DNA of 64,000 nt from Oreohelix idahoensis (taxonomy: Eukaryota; Mollusca; Gastropoda; Stylommatophora; Oreohelicidae): assembly GCA_024509875.1 (NCBI GenBank), contig JAMPIV010004267.1, positions 838,629 through 902,628 on the forward strand, read 5' to 3'. Numbering within the stretch: the first letter of the stretch is position 1; each line of letters starts with the position of its first letter. Both the position numbers and the translations under genes were made by a program. The notes below the pieces were generated by a model. The model saw nothing but the letters and a program-made list of their open reading frames with translations. It was not told where the DNA came from and ran no database searches. Shown here piece after piece: positions 1 to 11,614 of the stretch.

Positions 1-498
1 TCAAATGAGAAGAATTAAAATGGTGAAAAAGCGTGCCCGAAAATAGCGATTTCCGTAAACAACGGAAAATCGCGTGATCAGAAGAAAATAAAACTGGTGA
101 CAATTCAAAATAAAACCACAGAATCGGGCCTGTTAAAAGTCAGAATTACAGTGTAGCATCACAGAGGGCTAATTCTGATATCAAAGTAGATCACAAAAGC
201 TCTTGGGTTGCCGACCCCTGATCTAGACTTTCCATTTAGCTTCCATTTTGTGTCACATAGACTTTACCTTTGACATTCTTTTATCACTCAGGCTCTCCCT
301 TTAGCTTCAGTTTATTCGTAGTATCCCAGTGTATCTGATCTTAACTGTGTTTGCAATTGAGTGACTTGTATTAGTCAGTAGAACCAACCTGAACAAGCTG
401 ATGCACATTCTTTGGTAATGATGAAATTGGAGTGTTGCTTGGAATTTCTTGTTTGAATTTTATGTGTTTCTAATGTTTTCTTTCCCTGCTATTTAAGT
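1..498. other. Intronic sequence, no feature recognised
   Basis: AT-rich sequence upstream of the first mobile element. I see no exon, RNA gene or clear repeat here. By position it should be intron of the BMP receptor gene whose exon begins at 2080. Confidence 0.5.
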
Positions 499-2017
499 GT
501 GTTTGTTAAGTCTTCTTTGATCCTTAGCCGCCGACCGTCAAAGCAGTCAGTGGCCATCACGCCTAGTGGCGTCTTGTAGGGCAACAACAAATTGATTTCA
601 CTTTGCTCGGTCGGTGGCCATCCTTCGTACAGTGCCCCAACTCTGGTTCATTCTTTGCATCTCAGCCTCCACAGTCCTCCGCCAGGTTGTTTTTGGTCGG
701 CCTCTCTTTCGTTTTCCTTCAGGGGTCCAAAGCATAGCTGTTCTTGTGATGGCATCGGGGTCTCTTCTGAGGACATGGCCAACCCAGCTCCAGCGTCTGC
801 CAGCTATGATGGTGTGCATATCCTCTTGCTTGCTCCGAGTAAGCAGATCTTGGTTGGTGATGGTATTCGGCCAAAAGATTCGGTGAATTTTTCTTAGGCA
901 TGTTGTGTGAAAAGAGGACAATTTTGACATTTCCTTCTCTGTAACTCTCCAGCATTCCGCACCATAGAGAAGCACAGAAAGCACACAGCTCTGATATAAT
1001 CTTAATTTTGTGCTTGTGCTGTATTGAGAGGACTTCCAGATGTTGTTTAGGCTAAAAAAGGCTGTTCTTGCCTTATTCATTCTGATGTTGATGTCTTTGC
1101 CTGCCCCCGCCGTCTGGTGTTACTATGCATCCTAGGTATGTGAAGGTGTCTGTCTGTACCAGTTGCTGATTCCTTACTGATATGGGCTCAGGGTTGCTCA
1201 CATTGAGCGTCATGACCTCTGACTTCCTTGAATTGATGTTCAAGCCCACCTGCTGGCTAAACTTATTAAGTCTATCCATTTTTTCCTGGATGTGTTGATG
1301 TGAATGTGCTAGTAGTGCAATGTCATCTGCATATTCCAGATCTTCCAATGTAGAAAATGTAGTCCATCTTATTCCTCTTGGACTGCCCTCTGTTGTCTGG
1401 TGCATCACCCAGTCTATGACTGTTAAAAATAGAGTGGTTGATAAGGGGCATCCCTGTCGTACTCCTGTCTTCACCTCAAAGGTTAGGTTGCTCTGCACAA
1501 CACTACACGTAAAGTTGGCATAGAGGCTTTTTATGATTGACACTATGCAGCTTGGAATTCCATAAGCCCTCGTAATTTTCCATAAACTGTCCCTATGTAT
1601 GCTGTCAAAAGCATTTTCAAAATCAACAAAATTAATGTACAGCTGTCTTTGCCATTCTGAGCACTGCTCTATAATGTTCCTGAGAGTGAATATATGATCT
1701 ACACATCTTCTGTTCTTTCTAAATCCTGCTTGTTCTTTCCTCAGTTTGTGGTCTACTGCTTTTGAAATTCTCTGTATAATTATCCTGCCTAGTATTTTGC
1801 TGGGAACTGAGAGAAGAGTGATTCCTTTCCAATTATTGCAGTCTGCAAGATCTCCCTTCTTGGGCAATTTGACAATTATTCCTTTGTTCCACTCTGATGG
1901 TGTTGTCCCCATTTTCCAGACTTGTGCAAATAGTGGTTCTAATAGTTCTGCTGCTAGCTCAGGGTCTGTCTTAAATAGCTCTGCATTTAAGTTATCATGG
2001 CCAGGTGTTTGTTAAGT
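499..2017 (-). mobile_element. 5'-truncated AP-endonuclease-type LINE, family 1 copy A
   Basis: The element body is 512-2004 on the minus strand. It is flanked by a 13-bp target-site duplication GTGTTTGTTAAGT at 499-511 and 2005-2017. Its 3' end carries the same terminal sequence as the copies ending at 9342 and 43910 (an AGCCGCCGACTG-like tail, then a GAA-type repeat). Only the reverse transcriptase part and the 3' end remain; the endonuclease is missing. This is ordinary 5' truncation during target-primed reverse transcription. The clade is not assigned. Confidence 0.9.
598..1912 (-). pseudogene. LINE reverse transcriptase fragment, family 1 copy A
   Basis: Two overlapping minus-strand reading frames (1912 to 1073, then 1080 to 598) together make the reverse transcriptase palm and C-terminal region. 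Visible RT signatures are FVDFENAFDSIH (motif A), GVRQGCPLS (motif B) and the catalytic EYADDIALL (motif C). The C-terminal part contains LYGAECW and RRWSWVGHVLRRDP, found in all copies of this family here. A frameshift near 1076 separates the halves, so the copy is dead. No start codon is assigned because the element is 5'-truncated. Confidence 0.88.
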
Positions 2018-2079
2018 AGTGATAATCATTTTTGTCTTAGAAATATCTAGTGCTGTTCAGTATTTTCATTTGCTTCCAG

Positions 2080-2255
2080 TGAAACCAATGAGGTAGATGT
2101 GGCATCAAACACACGCTGTGGCACTAGACGTTACATGTCTCCTGAGGTGCTAGATGACACCATGAACAAGAATCACTTTGACTCGTACAAGCAGGCAGAC
2201 ATGTACTCTTTTGGTCTTGTCTTATGGGAGATTGCAAGAAGATGTGTTGTCGGAG
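2080..2255 (+). CDS. BMPR1: Internal exon of a BMP type I receptor serine/threonine kinase
   Basis: This exon encodes the end of the kinase activation segment and subdomain IX of a TGF-beta superfamily type I receptor. The translation contains [20 protein letters not shown], then [12 protein letters not shown], then [17 protein letters not shown]. The TNEVD and NKNHF wording matches BMP type I receptors (ALK3/ALK6/thickveins type) better than activin or TGF-beta type I receptors. It is bounded by a good acceptor (pyrimidine-rich tract then cttccag, 2079) and donor (ggag|gtaggt, 2256). It starts with the last base of a split codon and ends after the first base of a glycine codon. The receptor is a single-pass membrane kinase that phosphorylates Smad1/5-type effectors. 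The final exon is at 24057-24200. Confidence 0.93.
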
Positions 2256-2847
2256 GTAGGTGTTCATGAATTTTTCTAAATCTATTGCACCGTGAGCTTT
2301 TATTTTCACACCTCATTTTCATGTCAGAAAAATCATTGAATGTTTGAAACTGGCATATTTATCTGAAAGGAAATAAAATATAGCTGAATTCTTGTCTAAA
2401 AAAAAAAAAAAAAAACAGAAAATTGATGCAATCACATACCGAGGGTTTTTAGCACCTGCGGCAAGCCAGAAAAACACGCACCCCAGTCACATGAGATAAA
2501 ATACATGCTCACGTTGTAGACAAATTAAATGCAAGTTAAAAGGACTATATCAAGCACTGTCGTCAATTTAGAATTACATTAAGAACAACAGTATGAATTA
2601 TTAGGAAAATATTAAATTTAGTAATTAATTAAACACAAAATAAAAGAAAGGAACTGTTCTCTTTAATAAGCTTTTCATTAACAGTAAAAACTGTAGACTC
2701 CACATACCAATTTTTCTACTGCAGATTAATCTTTTGTGCCTTCATTCCTGCATATTGATCAACTGTGTGATCAAAATCAATGTTTTCAAGAGTTTCAATA
2801 CTAAGATGTGCCAGATTACTGAGATGTCCCTGTCCCATACATGAGCC
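2256..2847. other. Intron sequence
   Basis: Begins with the splice donor gtaggt. It holds an A homopolymer near 2400-2416 and otherwise AT-rich, featureless DNA. I looked here for the missing receptor exon and saw no coding match. Confidence 0.5.
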
Positions 2848-3150
2848 ACGGTAGAGCAGTGGTTAGTGCACTGGCTTCCTAGCTCGGTGGTCCATGGTTC
2901 GATCCCCAGTTGAGGTGGGATTTTTTAGACCGCAAACGGCTCCGGGGTCGACCCAGCCTCATGAATTGGGTACCAGAGTAACTCTGGGAAGGTTAAGGCG
3001 GCCGGCGTGATGCTGACCACATCACCCCTAGTGTGCCACTGGTCAAGAAAATATGGGCCTAACACCATATTCCCAATATGCCTCAATGGGCATGTAACAG
3101 GATCTTTTACTTCTCACAGTAGAAGGGGAACGACTAAGTAAGTAAATATG
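2848..3150 (+). mobile_element. tRNA-derived SINE sharing its 3' tail with the LINE at 35736-36136
   Basis: The head (about 2850-2925) looks like a tRNA gene, with an A-box-like GTAGAGCAGTGGTTAG and a perfect B-box core GGTTCGATCCCC, the internal RNA polymerase III promoter. The unrelated body ends in AGTAGAAGGGGAACGACTAA followed by GTAAGTAA repeats. The same 3' end terminates the LINE fragment at 35736-36136. SINEs commonly borrow the 3' tail of a partner LINE so that its reverse transcriptase recognises them. I did not find a confident target-site duplication. Confidence 0.85.
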
Positions 3151-3884
3151 AAATAATTAGCTTTAGTTTACTCAAAGAATGCTCACAACTGGCTACTAAA
3201 ATAGACATCGTTAGCAGAATTTTCAGTGCAGTGCGGAAGTTATGGCATACATCTTTTCCGTAAGACACAACAAATTTCAGTAGTACCCTGCAATTGCATA
3301 TAGGTTGTCTGCCGAAGAGAAGACATTCAGCGGCTCATTAACATTAGTTGTGATCATATAGACGAAGATAAGAAGCGTTTTAGATTTGAAGATGAAAATG
3401 ATAGAATTGGCAGCGAGTGACAAGATTCAGAGTGTTTTAGACGGGTACAAATGTTCGCAATGACATGACTCCTTTGTGCCACCTCCTACAGCACCAGATG
3501 GGTCAGGTGATGAAAATATTGAAGTAGAATTTAGTATTTATACTTACAATAATCTTAGGGGTACATAAGAGCCTGACTGACCGACCAGGGAGAACTGTAG
3601 CCAGATAGGTTGAGAACAGCAGACGTGTAGTTCCCGTGGGTCTGTGAAGAGACACAGAAAGAATAGGTCTACTGCACCCTGAGGCCTATTGTACAAGGTG
3701 ACTAATATGAGGTTGTTCAAGAGGCTGGTAGCCACATGTAAAACAGATTGCCACAGATCCACCACTGCAAGAGCATGTGAATTCTTGGTGAAGGGCACCA
3801 GCTATAATGGTGGCTCCATGCTCCGTAAGGAGCACAGAGGAAAATGACGAACTGACTTATATGAGTTTCTTCTCCATTCATGTT
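3151..3884. other. Intron sequence, no feature recognised
   Basis: Mixed-composition intronic DNA between a SINE and a minisatellite. No reading frame with family resemblance, no RNA gene and no terminal repeats were seen. Confidence 0.4.
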
Positions 3885-5590
3885 GTTAGTGTCATATGTG
3901 TTTTTGTAGTCATGTTAGTGTCATATGTGTTTCTGTAGTCATATTGTTAGTGTTATATGTGTTTCTGTAGTCATGTTAGTGTCATATGTGTTTCTGTAGT
4001 CATGTTGTTAGTTTCATATGCATTTCTGTAGTCATGTTAGTGTCATATGTGTTTCTGTAGTCATGTTGTTAGTGTTACACGTGTTTCTGTACTCATCGTT
4101 GTTAGTGTCACATGTGTTTCTGTAGTCATGTTGTTAGTGTCACGTGTGTTTCTGTAGTCATGTTGTTAGTGTCACGTGTGTTTCTGTAGTCATGTTGTTA
4201 GTGTCACATATGTTTCTGTAGTCATGTTGTTAGTGTCACGTGTGTTTCTGTAGTCATGTTGTTAGTGTCACGTGTGTTTCTGTAGTCATGTTGTTAGTGT
4301 CACATGTGTTTCTGTAGTCATGTTGTTAGTGTCATATGTGTTTCTGTAGTCATGTTGTTAGTGTTATATATGTTTATGTAGTCATGTTGTTAGTGTCACA
4401 TGTGTTTCTGTAGTCATGTTGTTAGTGTCATATGTGTTTCTGTAGTCATGTTATTAGCGTCATGTGTGTTTCTGTAGTCATGTTGTTAGTGTCATATGTG
4501 TTTCTCTAGTCATGTTGTTAGTGTCATGTGTGTTTCTGTAGTCATGTTGTTAGTGTCATATGTTAGTGTTATATGTGTTTCTGTAGTCATGTTGTTAGTG
4601 TTATATGTATCTCTGTAGTCATGTTAGTGTCATGTGTGTTTATGTAGTCATTTTGTTAGTGTCACATGTTAGTGTCGTGTGTTTATGTAGTCATTTTGTT
4701 AGTGTCACATGTTAGTGTCATATGTGTTTCTGTAGTCATGTTGTTAGTGTCATATATGTTTCTGTAGTCATATTGTTAGTGTCATGTGTGTTTCTGTAGT
4801 CATGTTGTTAGTGTCATATGTGTTGTTGTAGTCATGTTGTTAGTGTCATGTGTGTTTCTGTAGTCATGTTGTTAGTGTCACATGTGTTTCTGTAGTCATG
4901 TTGTTAGTGTTATATGTGTTGTTGTAGTCATGTTGTTAGTGTCATGTGTGTTGCTGTAGTCATGTTGTTAGTGTCACATGTTTCTGTAGTCATGTTGTTA
5001 GTGTCATGTGTGTTTCTGTAGTCATGTTGTTAGTGTCATGTGTGTTTCTGTAGTCATGTTGTTAGTGTTATATATGTTTATGTAGTCATGTTGTTAGTGT
5101 CATGTGTGTTTCTGTAGTCATGTTGTTAGTGTCATATGTGTATGTGTAGTCATGTTGTTAAGTGTTATATGTGTTTCTGTAGTCATGTTGTTAGTGTCAT
5201 ATGTGTTGTTGTAGTCATGTTGTTAGTGTCATGTGTGTTTCTGTAGTCATGTTGTTAGTGTCATATGTGTTGTTGTAGTCATGTTGTTAGTGTCATATGT
5301 GTTGTTGTAGTCATGTTGTTAGTGTCATATGTGTTGTTGTAGTCATGTTGTTAGTGTCATATGTGTTGTTGTAGTCATGTTGTTAGTGTCATGTGTGTTT
5401 CTGTAGTCATGTTGTTAGTGTTATATATGTTTATGTAGTCATGTTGTTAGTGTCATGTGTTTCTGTAGTCATGTTGTTAGTGTCATATGTGTATGTGTAG
5501 TCATGTTGTTAAGTGTTATATGTGTCTCTGTAGTCATGTTGTTAGTGTCATGTATGTCTCTGTAGTCATTACATGTGTTATTGTTATATT
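3885..5590. repeat. 32-bp minisatellite array
   Basis: More than 50 imperfect head-to-tail units built on GTCATGTTGTTAGTGTCATA followed by TGTGTTTCTGTA, giving a period of about 32 bp. The variable spot is the CAYRTG core. Several adjacent units share the same variants (for example TGTGTTGTTGTA in a run near 5200-5390), which indicates local amplification. The first few units are shorter, lacking GTT. The array lies inside a receptor intron. Confidence 0.97.
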
Positions 5591-5935
5591 ATGTGTGTTC
5601 TTATTATCTTACATGTGTTATTGTCCTCTTACATGTTCTAATTGTAAAATATGTTGTAGTTTATAGATAATTCCTCTGTACTTTAATGACCACGTCAGGT
5701 ACTTTTGATGGTAAAATTGTTGGTAAATTGATCTTCTTCACACCTGTAGGAACCTCCATAAAATGATGTCACTTAGATTTTTGTCTTTAAATACAATTTT
5801 TGTAAATAGTAATTTTAATCAAAATGAAAAGTTTTTTTTATTTGTTGAATTGACATTTTAATTGATTTAGAATTGGCTTGCTATCCACATAAAAATAAAG
5901 ACATTTCATCATCACATACTTTTTGTTATTTACTT
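5591..5935. other. Intron sequence, AT-rich
   Basis: Decaying edge of the minisatellite (TTACATGTGTTATTGT-like pieces to about 5650), then AT-rich DNA with no recognised feature. Confidence 0.4.
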
Positions 5936-6328
5936 GTTAGTGCTAAAGGTAACGGTAGTTCCATAGCAGGGAAGGAAGGGGCTAGAGACTAGGTCCAGCT
6001 TTTTGAGGTAGGGTCAGCTCCATTCTGCCCAGCTGTAAATGGATACTGCCATCACTGGTGTCAATACCTTGTCGGAGTATGGCGACTTGCGTACCCTGAT
6101 CACCCCCCAGAGCTATGCCAGCGGGAGTTTTACTCCTGGAAGGTTCTACCAAGCTGGACAGGTTTGCGCGGGCAGGGGTCAGACTAAAGCAGACACCCTG
6201 GTCCTCCAGGTTGGGGGTTTTAGCATAGGGCTGACACCCCTGTCTATGTAAAAAGAAATGAAGTTACGGAAACGACAACAAATGAACAAACTGTCCTGCG
6301 GGACGGACATCCGGAGTCTGAGGCTCGT

Positions 6329-7503
6329 ATGACTGTCAGTGGTGAAAGCCGAAAGGAAGCCACTGATACAAAAACGGACGTCCTGACTGCAAAACATGAA
6401 ACAAGAATAGGATTTTGGAATGTCAGGACAATGAATGAGACGGGCAAACTAAAACAGATCACAGCAGAAATGAGAAACTATAGAGTACACATTCTAGGGG
6501 TAAGCGAGAGCAGATGGACAGGGGCAGGAAAAGTTAAAACAGCAACAGGAGAAACAGTACTTTACTCTGGAAGAGAGGATGGACAGCACAATGAAGGTGT
6601 AGCCATTATTCTACAGAAAGGAATAAAAAGGACATTACTGGAATGGAAACCCATCAACAACAGACTGATAAGAATAAGATTGAGAGGGAGATTCACCAAC
6701 ACTACAATAATACAATGCTACGCACCAACGATGAAGAGGTCAAGGATGAATTCTATCAACAACTGCAGAAAGAAATGGAAGACACACCTAGATATGATCT
6801 TATCATAGTAATGGGAGACCTCAATGCGAAAGTTGGAACACACAATACATATAATGAAAGAGTAATAGGAAAATGCGGCAGCAGAACAGCAAACGAAAAT
6901 GGGGATAAATTAATAAGTTTCTGTAGCATTAACAGCCTGGTCATTGGAGGAACACTTTTTCCACACAAGGAAATTCACAAATTAACATGGGAATCACCAA
7001 ATGGTCGGGACAGAAACCAGATAGACCACATCATGATTAATGGTAGATGGAGGCATGCATTGCAAGATGTGAGGGTAAGAAGAGGTGCAGATGTGAGAAG
7101 TGATCACCATTTAGTAGTAGCAAAACTGAAAGTGAAACTAAGAACGGCTGGACCAACTGTAACTACACAGAAAAGGTTTGACATCAGCAAATTGAAGGAC
7201 CCCCTTACCAGAAGAGCTTTTGCGGCAGATATAAAGAAACGATATCAATTTGCCAAAACTCAGGAAAAGACATTGACTGATGATATAGACCAGAATTTCA
7301 TCACCATTTCAACAATATATAAGGAAAGCAGCAAATCATGCTTGGGATTTCAGGAAAGAAAGAAGCAAGACTGGATAACACCAGAAACTTTAAACACCAT
7401 AACGATGAGAAAGGAAATGAAAAGAAAGAAAACAGAAGCGAAGTCTCCCAGGTTAAAGCAACTATATAGCGAACAGTACAGTCAGCTGGACAAAGGAAGT
7501 TAA
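6329..7503 (+). pseudogene. LINE apurinic/apyrimidinic-like endonuclease region, family 1 copy B
   Basis: The endonuclease nicks target DNA to prime reverse transcription. It is read in two frames, 6329-6808 then 6643-7503, with a frameshift near 6700. Exonuclease-endonuclease-phosphatase signatures appear in order: GFWNVRTMNETGK, GVSESRWTG, IQCYAPT, VMGDLNAKVG, NQIDHIM and SDHHLVVAKLK. These include the conserved catalytic Asp, Asn and His positions of the fold. The likely start is the ATG at 6329, just after the GC-rich leader, or an upstream site lost to mutation. A stop at 7501-7503 separates it from the reverse transcriptase part. Confidence 0.88.
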
Positions 7504-7519
7504 ACGCCAAACCCGAGCC

Positions 7520-9180
7520 AACAAAATGAATTTCCTAGACGATCTTGCAAGACAGGCAGAAGAGGCAGCACTGAGAAATGAACAAAGCACAGTATACAAA
7601 ATAACTAAATTCATCAGCGGAAAATGAGGTGCAAACAATATTACATTAGTAAGAGATAAGCAAGGAAATCTCATCACGACAGCAGAGGGACAGGAAACAA
7701 GATGGGCAGAGCATTTCAGAGAAACTCTGAACAAGGAACCACCAGAGACAAAATTGAATGTTCCTGAGGCTGAAAACGATCTAGATGTTAATACAGACAT
7801 TCCACGAAAAGAAGAAATCATCACTGCAATCAAAGGGTTAAAGAATGGAAAAGCTCCTGGCCATGATAACTTAAATGCAGAGCTATTTAAGACAGACCCT
7901 GAGCTAGCAGCAGAACTATTAGAACCACTATTTGCACAAGTCTGGAAAACAGGGACAACACCAACGGAGTGGAACAAAGGAATAATTGTCAAATTGCTCA
8001 AGAAGGGAGATCTTGTAGACTGCAATAATTTGAGAGGAATCACTCGTCTCTCAGTTCCCAGCAAAATACTAGGCAGGATAATTATACAGAGAATTTCAAA
8101 AGCAGTAGACCACAAACTGAGGAAAGAAAAGCAGGATTTAGAAAGAACAGAAGATGTGTAGATCATATATTTACCCTCAGGAACATTATAGAGCAGTGCT
8201 CAGAATGGCAAAACAGCTGTACATTAATTTCGTTGATGTTGAAAAGGCTTTTGACAATATACATAGGGACAGTTAATGGAAAATACTGAGGGCTTATGGA
8301 ATTCCAAGCTGCATAGTGTCAATCATAAAAAGCCTCTATGCCAACTTTACGTGTAGCGTTGGGCAGAGCAACCTAACCTTTGAGGTGAAGACAGGAGTAC
8401 GACAGGGATGCCCCTTGTCAACCACTCTATTTTTAACAGTCATAGACTGGGTGATACACCAGACAACAGAGGGCAGTCCAAGAGGAATAAGATGGACTAC
8501 ATTTTCTACATTGGAAGATCTGGAATATGCAGATGACATTGCACTACTAGCACATTCACATCCAGGAAAAATCGGATAGACTTAATAAGTATAGCCAGCA
8601 GGTGGGCTTGAACATCAATCTAAAGAAGTCAGAGGTCATGACGCTCAATGTGAGCAAACCTGAGACCATATCAGTAAAAAATCAGCAACTGGAACAGACA
8701 GACACCTTCACATACCTAGGATGCATAGTAACACCAGACTGCGGAGCAAGCAAAGACATCTACAACAGAATGAACAAAGCAAGAACAGCCTTATTTAGTC
8801 TAAACAACATCTGGAAGTCTTCTCAGTACAGCACAAGCACAAAATTAAGATTATATCAGAGCTGTGTGCTTTCTGTGCTTCTCTATGGTGCGGAATGCTG
8901 GAGAGTTACAGAGAAGGAAATGTCGAAATTGTCCTCTTTTCACACAACATGCCTAAGAAAAATTCACAGAATCTTTTGGCTGAATACCATCACCAACCAA
9001 GATCTGCTTACTCTGAGCAAGCAAGAGGACATGCACACCATCATAGCTGGCAGACGCTGGAGTTGGGTTGGCCATATCCTCAGAAGAGACCCCGATGCCA
9101 TCACAAGAACAGCTATGCTATGGACCCCTGAAGGAAAATGAAAGAGAGGCCGACCAAAAACAGCTTGGCGGAGGACGATG
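7520..9180 (+). pseudogene. LINE reverse transcriptase region, family 1 copy B
   Basis: RT motifs in order are NGKAPGHDNLNAELFK, KGIIVKLLKKGD, FVDVEKAFDNIHRD (motif A), GVRQGCPLSTTLF (motif B) and EYADDIALL (catalytic motif C). The C-terminal block with LYGAECW and WVGHILRRDPDAIT follows. The coding path changes frame at least four times (pieces at 7754-8161, 8160-8300, 8316-8579 and 8602-9141), and stops occur near 7628, 8276 and 9141. It is therefore a dead copy. It matches copy A (minus strand, 512-2004) closely at nucleotide level through the whole RT end. Confidence 0.88.
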
Positions 9181-9509
9181 AAGCTGAGATGCAAAGAATG
9201 AACCAGAGTTGGGGCACTGTACGAAGGATGGCCACCGACCGAGCAAAGTGGAATCACTTTGTTATTGCCCTACAAGACGCCACCAGGCGTAATGGCCACT
9301 GACTGCTTCGACAGTCGGCGGCTAAGGATCAAAGAAGAAGAAGTAAATGGATACCTTACTGCTCTTAAGTTATGGAAGGCAATGGTATTAAGGACGGGAA
9401 CCACTCACCCCCACTCTGTAAAGCTGAGACAGTGAAGTATACTTCACTCCCCTACAGCAGTATCCACTAGGAGATATCTTTACCTTCTTTTAAAATTCAG
9501 ATTAGTTTA

Positions 9510-10880
9510 CAGAAATTTATTACGGCCTAGTTTGCAGTAATGTAATACAGCTTAGTTTACATGAAGAAATACAGATTAATTTGCAGTAATGCACTACAGA
9601 TTAGTTTACAGTAATGTAACAGATTATTTTAAAGTAATGAAACACAGATTAGTTTATAGTAATGAAATACAGATTAGTTTACAGTAATGAAAAACCTACT
9701 AATTTATGGTAATGTAATACAGATTAGTTTATGGTAATGTTAAACAGATTAGTTTACAGTAATGAAATATAGATTAGTTTACAGTATGAAACAGATTAGT
9801 TTAAAGTAATGAAACAGATTAATTTATAGTAGTGAAATACAGATTGGTTTACAGTAATGAAATATAGATTAGTTTACAGTAATGTAATACATATTAGTTT
9901 ATGGTAATATAATACAGATAAGTTTAGTTTATAGTAGTGAAATACAGATTGGTTTACAGTAATGAAATATAGATTAGTTTACAGTAATGTAATACATATT
10001 AGTTTATGGTAATGTAATACAGATAAGTTTACAGTTATGAAATATAGATTAGTTTACAGTAATGAAATACAGATTAGTTTACAGTAATGAAATATAGATT
10101 AGTTTACAGTAATGAAATATAGATTAGTTTACAGTAATAAAATGTAGATTAGTTTACAATAATAAAACAGATTAGTTTACAGTAATGAAACAGATTAGTT
10201 TATGGTAATGTAATACAGATTAGTTTATGGTGATGTAATGCAGATTAGTTTACAGTAATGAAATACAGATTAGTTTACAGTAATAAAATATACATTAGTT
10301 TACAGTAATGAAACAGATTATTGTAAAGTAATGAAGCGCAGATTAGTTTATAGTAATGAAATACAGATTGATTTACAGTAATATAATACAGATTAGTTTA
10401 TGGTAATGTAATACAGATAAGTTTACAGTTATGAAATATAGATTAGTTTACAGTAATGAAATACAGATTAGTTTACAGTAATGAAATATAGATTAGTTTA
10501 CAGTAATGAAATATATATTCGTTTACACAAATGAAACAGATTAGTTTACAGTAATGAAATATAGATTAGTTTACAATAATGAAACATTAGTTTACAGTAA
10601 TAAAATATAGGTTAGTTTACAGTAATGTAACAGATTAGTTTATGGTAATGTAATACAGATTTGTTTATGGTAATGTAATACAGATTAGTTTGTGGTAATG
10701 TAGTATAGATTAGTTTACAGTAATGTAATATAGATTAGTTTACATTAATGTAACACAGATTAGATTACAGTAACGTAATATAGATTAGTTTACAGTAATG
10801 AAATACAGATTAGTTTACAGTAATGAAATACTGATCAGTTTACAGTAATGAAATATAGATTAGTTTACAGTTATGAAATA
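9510..10880. repeat. 25-bp minisatellite array, left part
   Basis: About 55 imperfect units of ACAGATTAGTTTACAGTAAT plus GAAAT, period near 25 bp. Variants include TATGGTAATGTAA and shortened units. A block of several units near 9830-9900 recurs at 9920-10010, showing higher-order duplication. The array resumes at 23569, so the 12.7 kb between is a later insertion. Confidence 0.96.
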
Positions 10881-10885
10881 TTCAT

Positions 10886-11489
10886 TTGGGAACATGGACA
10901 TCAGAACCAATGCACATTTGCCCGGGAATACCCCAGGGTTCTCCATTCTCACCTGTGCTTTTTAACATCTATACAGCAAAAGTAGCTGCAGTTCAACCAA
11001 CAGGTCTGGGACGAACATTAACTTTTACCGATGACATACTCATTTACCAGACTGGCTCAGACAGACAAGAAATGGTCAGAAGCATACATGAGAGTCTACA
11101 GGTGGTTTCTGAATGGTGTGAGGAAACCTACTCAATAATCAATCATAACAAAGCATGTTTGCTATGGTGCTCCCTGAACAACTCCATATAAAAAGCAGAT
11201 CTCCCAGACATTACTCTCAATGGGCAGTCAATTGAAAGACACAATAAGCTCAAATATCTTGGAGTTACTTTCGATCGTGGGCTATCATACAAGTACCATG
11301 TTGATCACATCATACAGAAATGCAAAAGAGGCCTAGCAGCCCTGAAAACAATGGCTGCTGCGCTCCTCGAGTAGAGACTACTGTTTCTTCTATATCATCA
11401 TCTGGTCTTGTCAGTAGCTGAGTATGGCCTGGGAATACTCACGCTGTCAGTATCGCAATGTGAACGACTGGAACGCATTCAAAATGAAG
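10886..11489 (+). pseudogene. Reverse transcriptase fragment of RNase H LINE copy 1
   Basis: The frame starts inside the RT palm. ICPGIPQGSPFSPVLFNIYT is motif B, and TFTDDILIY holds the catalytic Asp pair. After an in-frame stop at 11189 the frame continues with KYLGVTFDRGLSYKYHVDHI, a further stop near 11373, then AEYGLGILTLSVSQCERLER up to 11489. There the sequence leaves the LINE and enters the Penelope-like insertion. The same segments occur at 61615-62185 in copy 2. Confidence 0.85.
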
Positions 11490-11614
11490 TAAATAAATTA
11501 AGGGGCTGCTGTAAAACTGGTAAGGAATATATGTATATAAACTAATAAAACGGTATTGAATCAGTTTTACAAATAACAGTTCACATGAAACAAGGGACGT
11601 TTCGGGTTTTACCC

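Larger units (their letters stand above)
6035..9354 (+). mobile_element. Full-length AP-endonuclease-type LINE, family 1 copy B
   Basis: Element body 6047-9342, flanked by an exact 12-bp duplication GTAAATGGATAC (6035-6046 and 9343-9354). It has a leader of about 280 bp, an endonuclease region, a reverse transcriptase region and the family 3' end closing in a short GAA repeat. Only this copy in the window keeps the 5' region, so it gives the family structure at about 3.3 kb. Several frame changes make it non-functional. There is no RNase H domain. Confidence 0.92.
5936..9480 (+). mobile_element. SINE family 2 copy, split by a LINE insertion
   Basis: The two halves are 5936-6046 and 9343-9480. 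The break falls at the motif CAGCTGTAAATGGATACC, which is continuous in other copies (39449, 33680). The right half carries the family's 3' motifs: TAAAGCTGAGAC, then CTTCACTCCCCTACAGCAGT. The left half is more divergent and may include pieces of another copy. The LINE at 6047-9342 inserted here and duplicated GTAAATGGATAC. Confidence 0.7.

Noticed and set aside
2860..2930. Possible tRNA gene
   Set aside because: The A and B boxes are there, but the sequence continues into a SINE body with a LINE tail and lacks a complete cloverleaf by eye.
3544..3798. 84-codon minus-strand ORF in the receptor intron
   Set aside because: No family resemblance, no repeat boundaries and ordinary chance length.
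3885..5590. CRISPR-like regular repeats
   Set aside because: Units are contiguous with no unique spacers; this is a minisatellite in an animal genome.
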